A stretch of 64,000 bases of DNA, from the NCBI GenBank assembly GCA_032158295.1, contig CM063247.1, positions 9,304,675 through 9,368,674 on the forward strand. The letters are read 5' to 3'. The notes beneath the pieces are model-generated. The model was not told the origin of the DNA and did not search any database. It was given only the letters and a program-made list of their open reading frames with translations. Within the stretch, counting starts at the first letter, position 1, and each line of letters begins with the position of its first letter. Positions 29,601-39,713 of the stretch are shown piece after piece. Position numbers and translations under genes: made by a program. This DNA is from Pycnopodia helianthoides. Taxonomy: Eukaryota; Echinodermata; Asteroidea; Forcipulatida; Asteriidae.

Positions 29601-32600
29601 GCAAACAAATTGATGGATTTTAATTTTATTTTATGAATGTTTGGAGTCATTGCGTCATCGCACGCGTGCGCAGCTGCCACACGTCCAAAGTTTTCGTTAC
29701 TTCCGGCTCCCAAGCTGGCATAATAAGAAATGCTTTTGAACGATGAAATTGAAATTGTGATTTTTTTCTAATGCCAGTTTTGGAGCCGAAGTAGCGAATA
29801 CTTTGATCATGCAGCAGACGCGTGCGTGTGACGCAATGACTTGCCAACAAGATAGCCGATCATTAACCTTGGCCTTGAAAGAGTGTGGGTGTTTTGCATG
29901 ACTTCCTTGGCCAGTGTCCACGGTGTGTTTCCATTTGTTGTTTATGTTTTAAAGACTCTTTATTTACACTGTCGAGCTAATTATTATTTTTCTGCAGGTG
30001 CCTTCGTAACGCATGACAACACAGGCGTCAGCGCTATCGTCGGTTCGTCGGCATTCAATGTGTTCGTCATAATCGCGCTGTGTTCACTAGCTGCTGGTGG
30101 GGTAAGCACTGCTGAATCAAACTGCACTGTCATAAATCATTCATACAGACAACACTTAAATTCGAACGCTGCTTCTGATTTAGAAACCGGAAAGGTGGGT
30201 GTGATTTTATTGTTTTTTCAAACTTAACTAATGGAGGGAGAAAGATAAATTAGAAAGACAACACAGTAAACAACAAGCAATAACTACCGATGACAGAAGC
30301 CTTTAAAAATCAACCAATGAATGACTGTAAGACTCGGAAATTATTTTGTCTTCATGGAAGATATTTCAAGCAATGACAATAATGGGCAAGACCCGCGCTT
30401 CAACCAAATTTTGCAGCGTTCTTCCCTAAAATCTTGCCAAATGCTAGTTAGAACACCAGCGGATCAGTCGAAATTCTCAAGTGGTCCGGCTCTGCCGGCT
30501 GGCCAGTTTCAAAATATCAATATTTATAATAAAAGAATGGACGAATGAATTAGGCTGGTAAGTTAAACGACAAGCTAACTGGTCCTACTGTCTAGTCACT
30601 GAAAAGTATTAAGGGCAATCCCTATTTTGTCAGTCCCATACCCTTAAACCCTTCCCAGGACTATCACATGATCCGGTTGTGGACGAGGACAGTTCCTACT
30701 CAAAACTTGTCGATCTCAGGGATACCCATCCGTGACGTGATGATGCCCCATGCCGTTCCGTCCGTGAACAAAACCAATTGATTTCGAATTTGAAATGCCT
30801 CAACAGAACCCTTACAAAAATCCCATTGGTCAAATTAGATAACCTGCCGTCGATTTCACCAAACTCTTCCTAACTTAGGATTAATCTTAGGACATGGGAC
30901 GAGTTAAGTTCCGTATCCATAGACGTTAGGACGCATTGAACCCATCCTAAGTTAGGACGAGTTACTCATCCTAACTCGAGATAGGATTAATCCTAGCGCT
31001 TCGTGAAATCGGCTGCTGGATCCGAGTCACTGACCCATTTTCGGGTCACACTGACCCCTATAGGTTCAGGTATAAGTGTTTCTAACTTTTTTTTCGTACC
31101 ACAATTGAGACAGGGGGTCAATAGTGAAGGGATCCGGGAAAGCGCCCATATCTTATGCGTGTATGCATTGGCTCTAGTGTGGTACGGAAAAAAAATTGCC
31201 TCCCGGCAGATTTGGCGATATTTTGACTCCAGTTTGGTAATATTTTATGGGTGAAAGTTCCCTCTGTATAAAAGAAACGCAGTAAAACTATTCATAATGT
31301 ACATGTAAATAATGTCAGCTGGTACTCATCTCCATGTTGTATTCCTGTTAGGATGACGGTCTGCCTTTGTCATGGTACCCGGTCATCAGAGATTCTACCT
31401 GCTGGTTCATTTCGCTCATTATTCTGATAGCAGTGACGTATGACTCGCTTATACAATGGTAAGTTAAGGTGGTGAATTCTCGGGAGGATTGTTGTTTTAT
31501 GAGTGACCAGAGGTACGGAAGCCTGAAGCGACTACCCGCGTTTCCATGTTTCCGAGCTAAAGTTATCTTGAAATGTAAACACTTCGATAACTATTCTATA
31601 AAACGCCTTTCCAAGTTCTCATAAACGTATTACCGTTTTGTCTGATTTCCACAAAGTCCTCTTTTAACCTACTCTGAATTCTTCTTAATCGAATACATAC
31701 AGTATGTTTGTGACGCCTTTCCAAGTTCTCAGAAACGTATTGCCGTTTTGTCTGATTTCCACAAAGCCCTTTTTTTAGCCTACTCTGAAATCTTCTTAAT
31801 CGAATACATACAGTATGTTTGTGACGCCTTTCCAAGTTCTCAGAAACGTATTGCCGTTTTGTCTGATTTCCACAAAGTCCTTTTTTAACCTACTCTGAAA
31901 TCTTCTTAATCGAATACACACATAATGTTTGTGGTGATTGCAATCGCAAAGCACTTTTTTCCTCAAACCGCAAAGCAGTGAGGATGCTGGCATGAACGAC
32001 TGGCACTCTCCCAGTTTACGACCTGTATATCCACCTACATGGCAATACAGGGCATTGCCTCACATACAAAGTGCTTTCTACAGTTTGCTGTTAAAAGGAA
32101 CATTACATAATTGGTTTTTGGTAACAAAACAGTTGCTGGCAGTGTAAGCACTTTATGTAATCCACCATATACATAAACTGACAAACCTGTAGAAGTTTGA
32201 GATCGATCGGTCATCTGGGTCACGAGAAAATAGTGAAAAACCGATTACACATTTGCATGAAATCATATAGATTCAAAAAATGATTAAAACGCTCACTGAG
32301 CGATAAACTCCAATCGGAAAATTGGTTTGTTCATTTCTCATCAAATATGGCATTTCAGACAGAAATATTTAAAGGGATGTTTTCTACTACCATCATCATT
32401 AGACCGTGTAAGTTTTATGTAAATCTGTGATCAAGAAGTATATTTTAAAAGTTTTTACAATTCTGTAATGTTCCTTTAACTTCATGAATACTATTATGGT
32501 TTTTGGTTTTTCTACAATAGTTATTAGTGCAATGGTTGACTAATTCATTCTACTGTTCGTTGTGTTGTCAATATTAAAGGAAGGACTGTATTCAATATCC

Positions 32601-35600
32601 AGTAATTAAACAATCAATTCAATTCCATTAAACTCGACATTACATCCATATTGGTGAAAATGAAAGGAAAATAAACATATTTAAGTGATTTAAACCAAAG
32701 ACAGCTGAGAATTAATTTGGGGAAAAAGTATTCAAATGGGAGCAAACCAAAATGGGGTCATTTGCAAAAGCCAAAAGGAGAATTGCATATTGCGATGCCC
32801 ATGGACATAAAAATAACATTTACAAAAAATAATAATAATAAATAAAAAGATGATTTCAAATCAAACCTGTCGAGTCTGAATAATCTAACTTGATCAAATG
32901 ATTTCAAAAACTAACCAAATAAATCATCTTGTAAACACCTAATATTTTGATAAATCATCAAAGATCTATCCCAATATTTGCGGTTTTCGATTCGATCTGG
33001 CTTCTAGCTGCTGGGCAAGCTTGATATGACATCTGCTCGGGGAAAAATATTGAGTAATTACAGTGCTTAACACACTTTGGTATATTAAGGGGTATACAAC
33101 ACAAACAGTTCTACCGTCTTTGGGATATTAACGGTATTGTCCACTTTTGGTTACAGCTCAAAATCAGTGTCCACATTTTTTAGTGATTCAACATTATGTA
33201 TGAACAAACAAACCTGTGAAAGTTTGAGCTCAATTGGTCATCGAGGTCACGAGAAAATAGTGAAAAGAGACCTTTGTGTGTTACGTGTGAATCTGTGAAC
33301 ATTTGTGTTTTTCGATCTTACCATAAGTGTACATGGCCTTTAACAGGAAGTGGTAGGAGTTGAAATGCGTCACCAAAGATGCACCATCCTTTCAAAATGA
33401 CCGGTGTCTTATTGCACAATCAGAAACTTGACCTTGTTTCACCTCATTATTATAGGTGGGAAGGCTTAATAATGACCTTATGTTTTGGCGGTTACATCAT
33501 CCTCATGTACTTCAACAAGCCGATGTCGGCCTTCATCCTGAATTGGACCTCTAAATACTTCCAAACGGAAGGAGGTCCCAAGAGGCCCTTTTCACGAGAC
33601 GATTCATTTGAGACGGAGGAAACTGCGTTCATTGAAGACGTGAGCTCGCAGGAGAAAGGACTTACGGGTGACCATGGCCCCTCCAGGACACTGTATGGGT
33701 CAGATTATCGCGGGCGGGGCGGGACATCCTCTTCTGAAGGTGTGTAATGTGACGTCACTAATCGTGCCTATAGCCCCACAACAAGTATTCTCATTTAAAA
33801 GAGGGGCTCCATGAAGGTCAAATTCAATTTTGTGATGCACTCATATTCCAATAGAGTCTTAAAGAAAGCGAGGGGGTTACAAATCTCTAACCATACGTCC
33901 AAATGGTTGAAAAGGGTCATTTTATTTGACACTTCCAGAGCGAAATATGAAACATGACGTCATTGGATATCCATTAAAAAAAAATCAAATTTGTAATACT
34001 GGAAGAGAATCCCACGAGCGAATATGCACTGGTTTGTCAGGTGAGCCTCGTTTCGTGAGAGTGGGGTCAGATGTACATATTGTGTATATAGATAAACCAG
34101 CCTAAACTGCTACATAATACCGGACCATACACCCTGAAAACACCCGCGGGTCAGAAATGACCCAGATTCCGGGTCCCGTTGGGCTTGACCCTCTTCAGTA
34201 TGACCCGGAACCTGCGTCATTAATGACCCAGAAATGGGTCAAACTGACGCAGAATCTGAGTTAGAAAAAAACAGTTTTTCGGGTGAGCCTGACCCACCAA
34301 TGGATCAGACCCCCTGGGACCCGGAATCCGGTTCAATTCGGACCCGGGAGTTTTAGAGTAAAGGCTTAAATAACACCATAAATTACATGGTCTTTCGAGA
34401 AAGAAAAAAAAAACCGCTCAAAATATCTTATTTAAAATGTAATTTCGTTTTAAATTTTCCCCACAGATTACGTCGAATCCGATAATGACTCACTTCCATC
34501 GGTGTTCGACCCTCCCAAATCCACCATCCGTTTCATCGCATGGTTCGTCGGTCTTCCAGTCATTCTGAGCACCTTCCTGACCGTGCCCGACTGTCGCCAA
34601 GCGGAACCATGGAGGCGCTGTTACCCATTTACGTTCGTCCTGTCTGCCGTGTGGTTAGCCGGACTTTCATATCTACTGTATTGGATTATTGTTGTCATCG
34701 TAAGACATGTTCCATGTCAATTTACAACCCGCCGTGTGCCCGGAGCAAGGGCGTATAAGGGCGTCTTTGAGGGACATAATGTATTTTCCCCCCTATAGTA
34801 GCAAAAGGTAGGCCTATGCCTAAAAGCAAAATATATCTGCTCCTGACAACAACATTATAATAATAATAATTAATTTTTATTATAATGGCATTACTGTTAC
34901 AATTCTGGGGGGTTGAATTACCCCCAAAGACATGTGTTTTCCTATTCCTACAAGGAATTGAAACTTCCTTTAATGACTTGTAAAATAATGAGGAAAAACG
35001 ATCAAACTTACACGCTTAGTTTTCTTGAAACACAATTTTGCTCATTAATTGCTTACGGTTGCCTTTCGCCGGTAAAACATTTTTGTCAAGTCCTTCTTCT
35101 AGTCACACGAAGAACCAGAGTGTGACACCACCCCCCCCCCCCCCACACACACACCACCCACCCTCCCCACTGCACTTTTTTCTCGGTTTGAATTGTTGAG
35201 CCTCCTCTCAGCTCTCAGCAAAAGGAAACGCCAAATCACCTAGAACGGGGACTCGTCTAGACTGGCATGGTCCCTTGTCTGTATCCGTCAGAAATAAGGA
35301 TAGACAGCAGGCCGGTACCGGTATCACAAATTGTATCATTGGCTATAAGCTTTCACATATGTGTTTTAACTGGTCGAAGTACACTCCTGGCACTTGGCGG
35401 CTCGCCAGCATGGATCCACAACCTCGCATGTTTGTTTGTTTGTTTTTGTTTGTTTTTGTTTGTTTGTTTGTGTTTTTGTTTGTTTTGTTTGGTTGTTTTT
35501 TTTGTTTTGTTGTTTGTTTTTGTTGTTTGTTTTTGTTTGTTTGTTTGTTTGTTTGTTTTTGTTTTGGTTTCCCCATAAATATCACAACTATAGACAATCT

Positions 35601-37422
35601 GTCAATACAAGAATTTGATACAAGTGGTGACAATGGAGGGCAACCAGGAAAAAGCCAAGGCTTAATATACAGGCCCTGGTCCTTATGTACAAAACATAAC
35701 AAAATAATTAAATAAACCACCACCAACAACAAACAAACAATGTCATGTATAGGCCTATGAGGGCTAATTAGTGTAACGTAGCCTACAATATAACGTTACT
35801 TCTATAGCTGTTACGACTCAAAAAAACGCTAGAGGCTTAAAAAATGACCAACGCACTGGTAATTTAAGCTAACAAAAATAGCCAAACAGACATGCAAAAG
35901 TACAAGCAGCAAATATGTACAACTAAATACAAAATTCCATTAACCGGCAGTTGTGTTATAGCATACTATATTGAATTGAATGAGGCAAATTAGTGTTGGA
36001 GACCCACTATTCAAACCTCAACAAAAGTCAGTGTTCTGATATTTTGTTACCGTGATTGTTGATCTCCTCAAAAGCACACGAGATGTGGTAGGAAAATGGT
36101 TGAAAGCAACAACAGTTACAATTCTTGGTCGACCCCCCCCCCTGCTACCTGTTACTCTGCAGACTTCCGCCCCGAAACTGAAGAAATAAGATGCAATAAT
36201 TCTAACAATTCCCACTTGAATCCTGAATTCTCGACATTCTATACAGTTTGCGAATTCCAATGTTGAGGTCATGCATGTTTGTAAATCGGGTGTTGCTGCG
36301 GCGTACGCTGGAACCATTATTCGATTATCGATTTACAACCAAACGGGACTGCTCGCCCGTTCACATTGTGGGCTCGCGCCTCAGTTAAGCTATAAATAGG
36401 TAAAGAAAAAAGAGCGTGCCCTATTTTCGTTATAACTTATTATTCACATCATTTAAAAAACACAGCTTTATTTAAACTCTATATACCATGGCACTAGCAT
36501 TGCTCTTTTAAAAACTGTAATGTATCAATCATAAACAAGGCAGTCTATGACATGTTTATGTTTTTGATATCATTCAACTGATTAAAAAACAATCATTTTA
36601 TCTTATTCGCTACATTAAAAAATATTTGCATGGTGATAAAGAACCAAAAAAATGACACACAATTTTTTCGATGAAGCGCGGTTCACTCGGTTTTCCTCCC
36701 TCTGGGCATTCGGGGGCAGATGATGTTTCAACCCGCTACTAGGTGTTCGATGGGTACAAACGTCTTGTGCAAAAACAAAATGATCAAGTTTATTTCCTCC
36801 CCTTCGCAGGTTACACACTCGGTGTTCCCGACACAGTCATGGGTTATACAGTCTTGGCCATTGGAACGAGTGTCCCGGACGCCATTGCATCTTTGTTGGT
36901 CGCTAGGGACGGTAAGTCACCAATCAGTTATTGTTAACTCCACTTTTACACAACCGTTAGTAACTAATTTCTCAAACGCCAAAAAGGCGCCAGGTTACAG
37001 GATGACATGAAACATTAATGGTTCACTACTGTATCTTTCTGTATCAAAAATTTTTAGGCTTTGGTGACATGGCAGTCGCAAACATCATCGGCAGTAACGT
37101 CTTCGAGATCTTCATCTGCCTCGGGATGGTCTGGTTCTTGAAGAGCGTGACCGCCGACCCGGTCACCCCCGTGATGATCAGCATCAACGGCCTGGCGGCC
37201 ACGACCGTCGTGCTCATGTTCATCATGCTCTTCATCGTGGTCGCAATCCACCACAACGGCTGGAAACTGGACATGAAGATCGGAGTCGTGTCCCTCCTGT
37301 TCTACATCGTCTTCATCGCCTGGGCGACCCTGAACGCCGAGGGGACGTTCGGAGACGCGTTCTCGTTTGGCGAAACGGTCTCGCTGCCCCCGCCCTGTCC
37401 AGAGAGTTATTATAACCTATAA
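26469..37422 (+). CDS. SLC24A: K+-dependent Na+/Ca2+ exchanger, SLC24/NCKX family (9 exons)
   Basis: Exons: 26469-26658, 28572-28790, 29485-29568, 29998-30101, 31352-31458, 33456-33739, 34467-34699, 36810-36911, 37058-37422. The product is about 562 aa, the usual NCKX size. It has an N-terminal hydrophobic segment, a short extracellular part with an NCT glycosylation site, the [15 protein letters not shown] block before TM1, alpha-1 repeat ([16 protein letters not shown]...IVGSSAFNV), a hydrophilic acidic loop at about 258-345, and alpha-2 repeat ([14 protein letters not shown]...[16 protein letters not shown]). The acidic residues of SAPE and SVPD, which coordinate Ca2+/K+ in NCKX proteins, are kept. 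It would extrude Ca2+ and K+ in exchange for Na+ at a membrane. It is diverged from NCKX1-4 (for example GSS for [14 protein letters not shown]), so the subfamily is unclear. One base is missing at the exon 7/8 junction. Confidence 0.88.
26787..27375. mobile_element. Palindromic element (same family) split by a nested insert
   Basis: The outer ends are GGGCCCAATTTCATAGAGC and AGCTCTATATGAAGTTGGGC. The family A element 26809-27204 sits inside it at a TTAA. Confidence 0.75.
26809..27204. mobile_element. TTAA-type miniature element, family A, copy 2 (nested)
   Basis: This copy is inserted into another palindromic element. Removing it with one TTAA restores GAGCTGCTTAAGCA, which shows directly that the target duplication is TTAA. 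Confidence 0.85.
27629..28021. mobile_element. TTAA-type miniature element, family C, copy 2
   Basis: Same inverted ends (GGTACACGTTTGGTAAT) and interior as 3817-4206, somewhat diverged. It lies in NCKX intron 1. Confidence 0.65.
28250..28535 (-). mobile_element. tRNA-derived SINE
   Basis: On the minus strand the head holds GTCGTGGTCGAGCGGAGAG and the B-box GGTTCGAGTCC. Same head type as 9028-9389. It ends 36 bp before NCKX exon 2, so it abuts the acceptor region. Confidence 0.7.
28572..28790 (+). CDS. SLC24A: NCKX exon 2: pre-TM1 block and TM1
   Basis: 73 codons, phase 1-1. It holds [20 protein letters not shown] and the hydrophobic [19 protein letters not shown], the standard NCKX entry into TM1, ending [10 protein letters not shown]. 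Confidence 0.9.
29130..29315. repeat. GACCCGG-rich interspersed repeat
   Basis: It includes CTGGGTCAATGGACCCATGG and GGGACCCGGATAAG. Same family as 24515-24750. It lies in NCKX intron 2. Confidence 0.5.
29485..29568 (+). CDS. SLC24A: NCKX exon 3: alpha-1 repeat, first part
   Basis: 28 codons, phase 1-1: [20 protein letters not shown] followed by EFFTAVVG. This is the signature of the cation-binding alpha-1 repeat. The Glu after SAP is the conserved Ca2+ ligand. Confidence 0.92.
29998..30101 (+). CDS. SLC24A: NCKX exon 4: alpha-1 repeat, second part
   Basis: Reads [20 protein letters not shown] then [14 protein letters not shown]. The family form is GVGTIVGSAVFN, so [12 protein letters not shown] is a modest departure. 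It ends in phase 0. Confidence 0.9.
30851..31012. mobile_element. CTAACTTAGGA palindromic element, degraded copy
   Basis: The ends GTCGATTTCACCAAACTC and TTCGTGAAATCGG with TCCTAACTTAGGAT units inside match the better copy at 58605-58762. Confidence 0.6.
31352..31458 (+). CDS. SLC24A: NCKX exon 5: TM segment
   Basis: Reads [20 protein letters not shown] then [12 protein letters not shown]. The WYP..RD...Y block is typical of the family. It ends in phase 2 at CAATG|GTAAGT. Confidence 0.9.
31602..31932. repeat. 110-bp tandem repeat, three copies
   Basis: Units begin CGCCTTTCCAAGTTCTC at 31604, 31714 and 31825. Each carries CCGTTTTGTCTGATTTCCAC and TCTTCTTAATCGAATACA. It lies in NCKX intron 5. 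The minus strand stays open across units because 111 is a multiple of three, but I take this as chance. Confidence 0.9.
32091..32479. mobile_element. TTAA-type miniature element, family A, copy 3
   Basis: Same ends and interior as 13955-14346, in NCKX intron 5. Confidence 0.8.
33456..33739 (+). CDS. SLC24A: NCKX exon 6: TM segment and cytosolic loop
   Basis: Starts [20 protein letters not shown] and continues into a charged loop ([18 protein letters not shown], then [14 protein letters not shown]). The loop is much shorter than in vertebrate NCKX1. Several Ser/Thr sites lie in acidic context. Confidence 0.88.
34128..34365. repeat. GACCCGG-rich interspersed repeat, most complete copy
   Basis: The ends have ACACCCGCGGGTCAGAAATG and GGACCCGGGAGTTTTAGAG. 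The centre has ATGACCCAGAAATGGGTCA, a palindromic unit. It lies in NCKX intron 6. Confidence 0.55.
34467..34699 (+). CDS. SLC24A: NCKX exon 7: loop end and two TM segments, one base short
   Basis: Reads [20 protein letters not shown], then [17 protein letters not shown] and [11 protein letters not shown]. The exon enters in phase 1 and ends ATC|GTAAG in phase 0, but exon 8 needs phase 1 to give IGYTLGVPD. The alignment to the family needs a G here, so ATCG|GTAAG was probably present. Confidence 0.83.
35430..35568. repeat. GTTT/GTTTTT microsatellite
   Basis: About 140 bp of mixed TTTG units in NCKX intron 7. It creates low-complexity open frames on both strands that are not genes. Confidence 0.9.
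36810..36911 (+). CDS. SLC24A: NCKX exon 8: alpha-2 repeat, first part
   Basis: Reads [20 protein letters not shown] then [15 protein letters not shown]. The Asp of SVPD corresponds to the K+-sensing Asp of NCKX proteins. 102 nt, phase 1-1. Confidence 0.92.
37058..37422 (+). CDS. SLC24A: NCKX exon 9: alpha-2 repeat end, last TM segments, stop
   Basis: Begins [20 protein letters not shown], then three hydrophobic stretches, and ends [11 protein letters not shown] with TAA at 37420-37422. This exon is unusually GC-rich at third positions compared with exons 3-5. Confidence 0.92.
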
Positions 37423-38520
37423 TTAGTTGCGTAACAGTGACGTAACCAGCCGGGGGCAGGGGCCAGAAGCCCCAACCCCGCTCGGAACTTTTGAGCCCCC
37501 CCCCCCCATGACAATGTCTAGTTAAGCCACTGGTGTATAATTTTTTGTTAAAGTTACTTAAAAAATGAAAAGGAGAGATCAATACATTTGCAATGAAATA
37601 TGAAATATTGTGAAATATTAAACATCTTCTTTTATTAGCGAAATAATGTTATAAGGAATACTAAAATTGTTTTTAATGTGTTGTTTATCATTTCAGTGTA
37701 GTTTTGATATTTGTACACTTCTGAAATTTTCGTAATTATTGATCAAAAAAGTTAGGCCCTATCCTCAAGGTTTTGAAAAAACTAGCTACACTTCTGCCGT
37801 TGACGGCGTGCGTCAATTATTATTTAATGACATTACATCTCGTGTGAACTCAATTTTCTTATTGATTGAAAACACTTTTAATTTCAACAAAGATCACTTG
37901 TTGCCGTTTTCATTCGAACTGGTATTTAATAAACGGGACACCGAGTAAACATAACGATGAACCTTCGATGGTTATTTAGGGCAACCTCGCCCCCATGGTT
38001 TACTTTATTTCCAACCATGTTTACAATAGTAAACCCTGGGAGGGAAACTCCTTACTTGGACCCTGATTGGAAAAACCAAATGTTGACCTTGGCCAAAACA
38101 GCCAGACAGTCAAACAGGCTATTAAATCTGGTACCGGACCACGAGACCATGACGAAGATGTGAGATTCGAAAGGCAGCCAGACTATTCTAGTTTGCATTA
38201 CGTATCCAACAATTTTGGATGTGCAAAATGATCCAATACCAGGGTGAGAATGCGGTCAACCTGGTACTGCTCGACACACCTTGGGGACGAGGTTGTGTTT
38301 AGGGTTGTCCTGCGTTCATTCTGTATTAATTTGTTGTATCATAATTTAAGTTCGTTCTGAAGGATATTTCTGTTTGTAAAAAAAACTAGGCATATAATTA
38401 TACCAACTTGATAAATAGTTAACCTATTATTAAAGATACACAATGTGTTGGGGAGAGAGTTAAATAAAACAGATTGTAACTTACCTTTATTGATTCTTTA
38501 AAAAAAAATAGTTATGTCGT
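37423..38520. other. NCKX 3' flank, no gene seen
   Basis: Probably the NCKX 3' untranslated region plus flank, AT-rich, with a C run near 37497. I see no other coding signal. Confidence 0.45.
37928..37933 (+). promoter_or_regulatory. Possible poly(A) signal for NCKX
   Basis: AATAAA about 500 bp past the stop codon. A second AATAAA lies at 38463-38468. Confidence 0.4.
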
Positions 38521-38818
38521 AAGGCCAAATAAAAAACATGTTTAGTGTCCCCGCCCGCCTACTTTTAAGAGGCCGCCTCTTTTATTTTAAGGATAAATTT
38601 TAACGATCTCTGACGGAGGAAAAAAGTTTTGAAATAAATAAGATCGTATTTTTAGACTTTAACACACCCCCAAAAAAGCTGGCAACAATCTTGAAAAATA
38701 GCCCGCCCGGTTGTCTTGAAAAATGTGTTGGGCAGCCATTTCTGAAAAAAGGGCCCCCAGCCTTCCTTTTTTTTTTAAAGGCAGGGCGCCTAACTTGTTA
38801 TGTTTTTGTTTTGCCTAA
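38521..38818. mobile_element. TIR element with TTTAGCGTCC ends, copy 2
   Basis: It matches 25521-25805, including AATAAGATCGTATTTTTA and the purine-rich block before GCAGGGCGCC. Confidence 0.7.
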
Positions 38819-38819
38819 T

Positions 38820-39190
38820 GGATATGAGAGGCGGACTCATGTGGGACCGACGATCATCCCATGAGCCCATCATTTGGGGCCAAAATCATCGGCGTGGCGT
38901 TCGTTGCATGGCCGACTGGGCACCGGACTTTAGCTCTGGTGTTTCTGATCAGCAGAGTGTGGGTTCGAGTCCCGGTTTTGACACTTGTATCCTAAAGCAA
39001 GACACTAAATTCCATTTTTTCTTCGTCCTTCGGATGGGACGTAAAGCCGTAGGTCCCGCATGTTATATAATACACGTAAAATAACACCCATCAGTTACAC
39101 TTATCGCTAAGAAAAAGGGGTTTGCCCCGGTGTTTCTGAATGCACCGCAGCACCTCGTAAGCCCGAAAGTGCTACATTGGTCTCACAATT
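38820..39190 (+). mobile_element. tRNA-derived SINE
   Basis: The head has TGGCCGACTGGGCACCGG and the B-box GGTTCGAGTCCCGG. The tail GAAAAAGGGGTTTGCCCCGG is shared with the 3' part at 58975-59215. Confidence 0.65.
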
Positions 39191-39320
39191 CAAAGAAATT
39201 AAAAAAAAAAAAAAAAACAGTTTTAATTGTTCTGTTTGTTCAAGCTCCTTGAGTACCTTACTGGTGGTAGACACAATCGTTGACGATGACATCTCGTCAC
39301 ACACTTTCTGTTCCGGTGGT

Positions 39321-39485
39321 ATAGATGGATTGCAATACGCGTCATTGACCGCCATCTTTGATGTAAAATGATGGAAAAGTGCACGCGTGTACGCGCTACG
39401 CACGACTCTCAGCCAATGATAGCTTTTCACGCGTGCACAATTCATCAAAGATGGTGGTCAATGACGCGTATTGCAATCCATCTAT
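39321..39485. mobile_element. Palindromic miniature element, 165 bp
   Basis: The arms ATAGATGGATTGCAATACGC and the next 25 bases (through CATCTTTGAT) are inverted at the right end with one or two mismatches. The spacer is about 75 bp and holds CACGCGTG. Confidence 0.75.
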
Positions 39486-39713
39486 TCCATAGAGTTATAT
39501 AGAAGAACTAGAGGGCGCAGTAGCCAAGTTACGTGACTCGTCGCGCGGGTGGTGCGGCCATGTTTTAAGTACCACTACCATTACTTTACTGTACGCAAAA
39601 CAACAACATGAACACCGAGCGCGTGATGCGTGCATTTTCCATACGCACATCGTATACTTCGTACTCAATTTTGCCCTCTAAAAATGGCGCTCGTGTCTCC
39701 TTGCGGTCCCGAC

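Noticed and set aside
31596..31993. Minus-strand open frames repeating [19 protein letters not shown]
   Set aside because: They arise because the 110-111 bp tandem unit keeps frame across copies. No start context, domain or splice signals support a gene.
35267..35732. Long open frames on both strands near 35.3-35.7 kb
   Set aside because: They come from the GTTT microsatellite and show only Phe/Cys/Val or Lys/Asn/Gln repeats.
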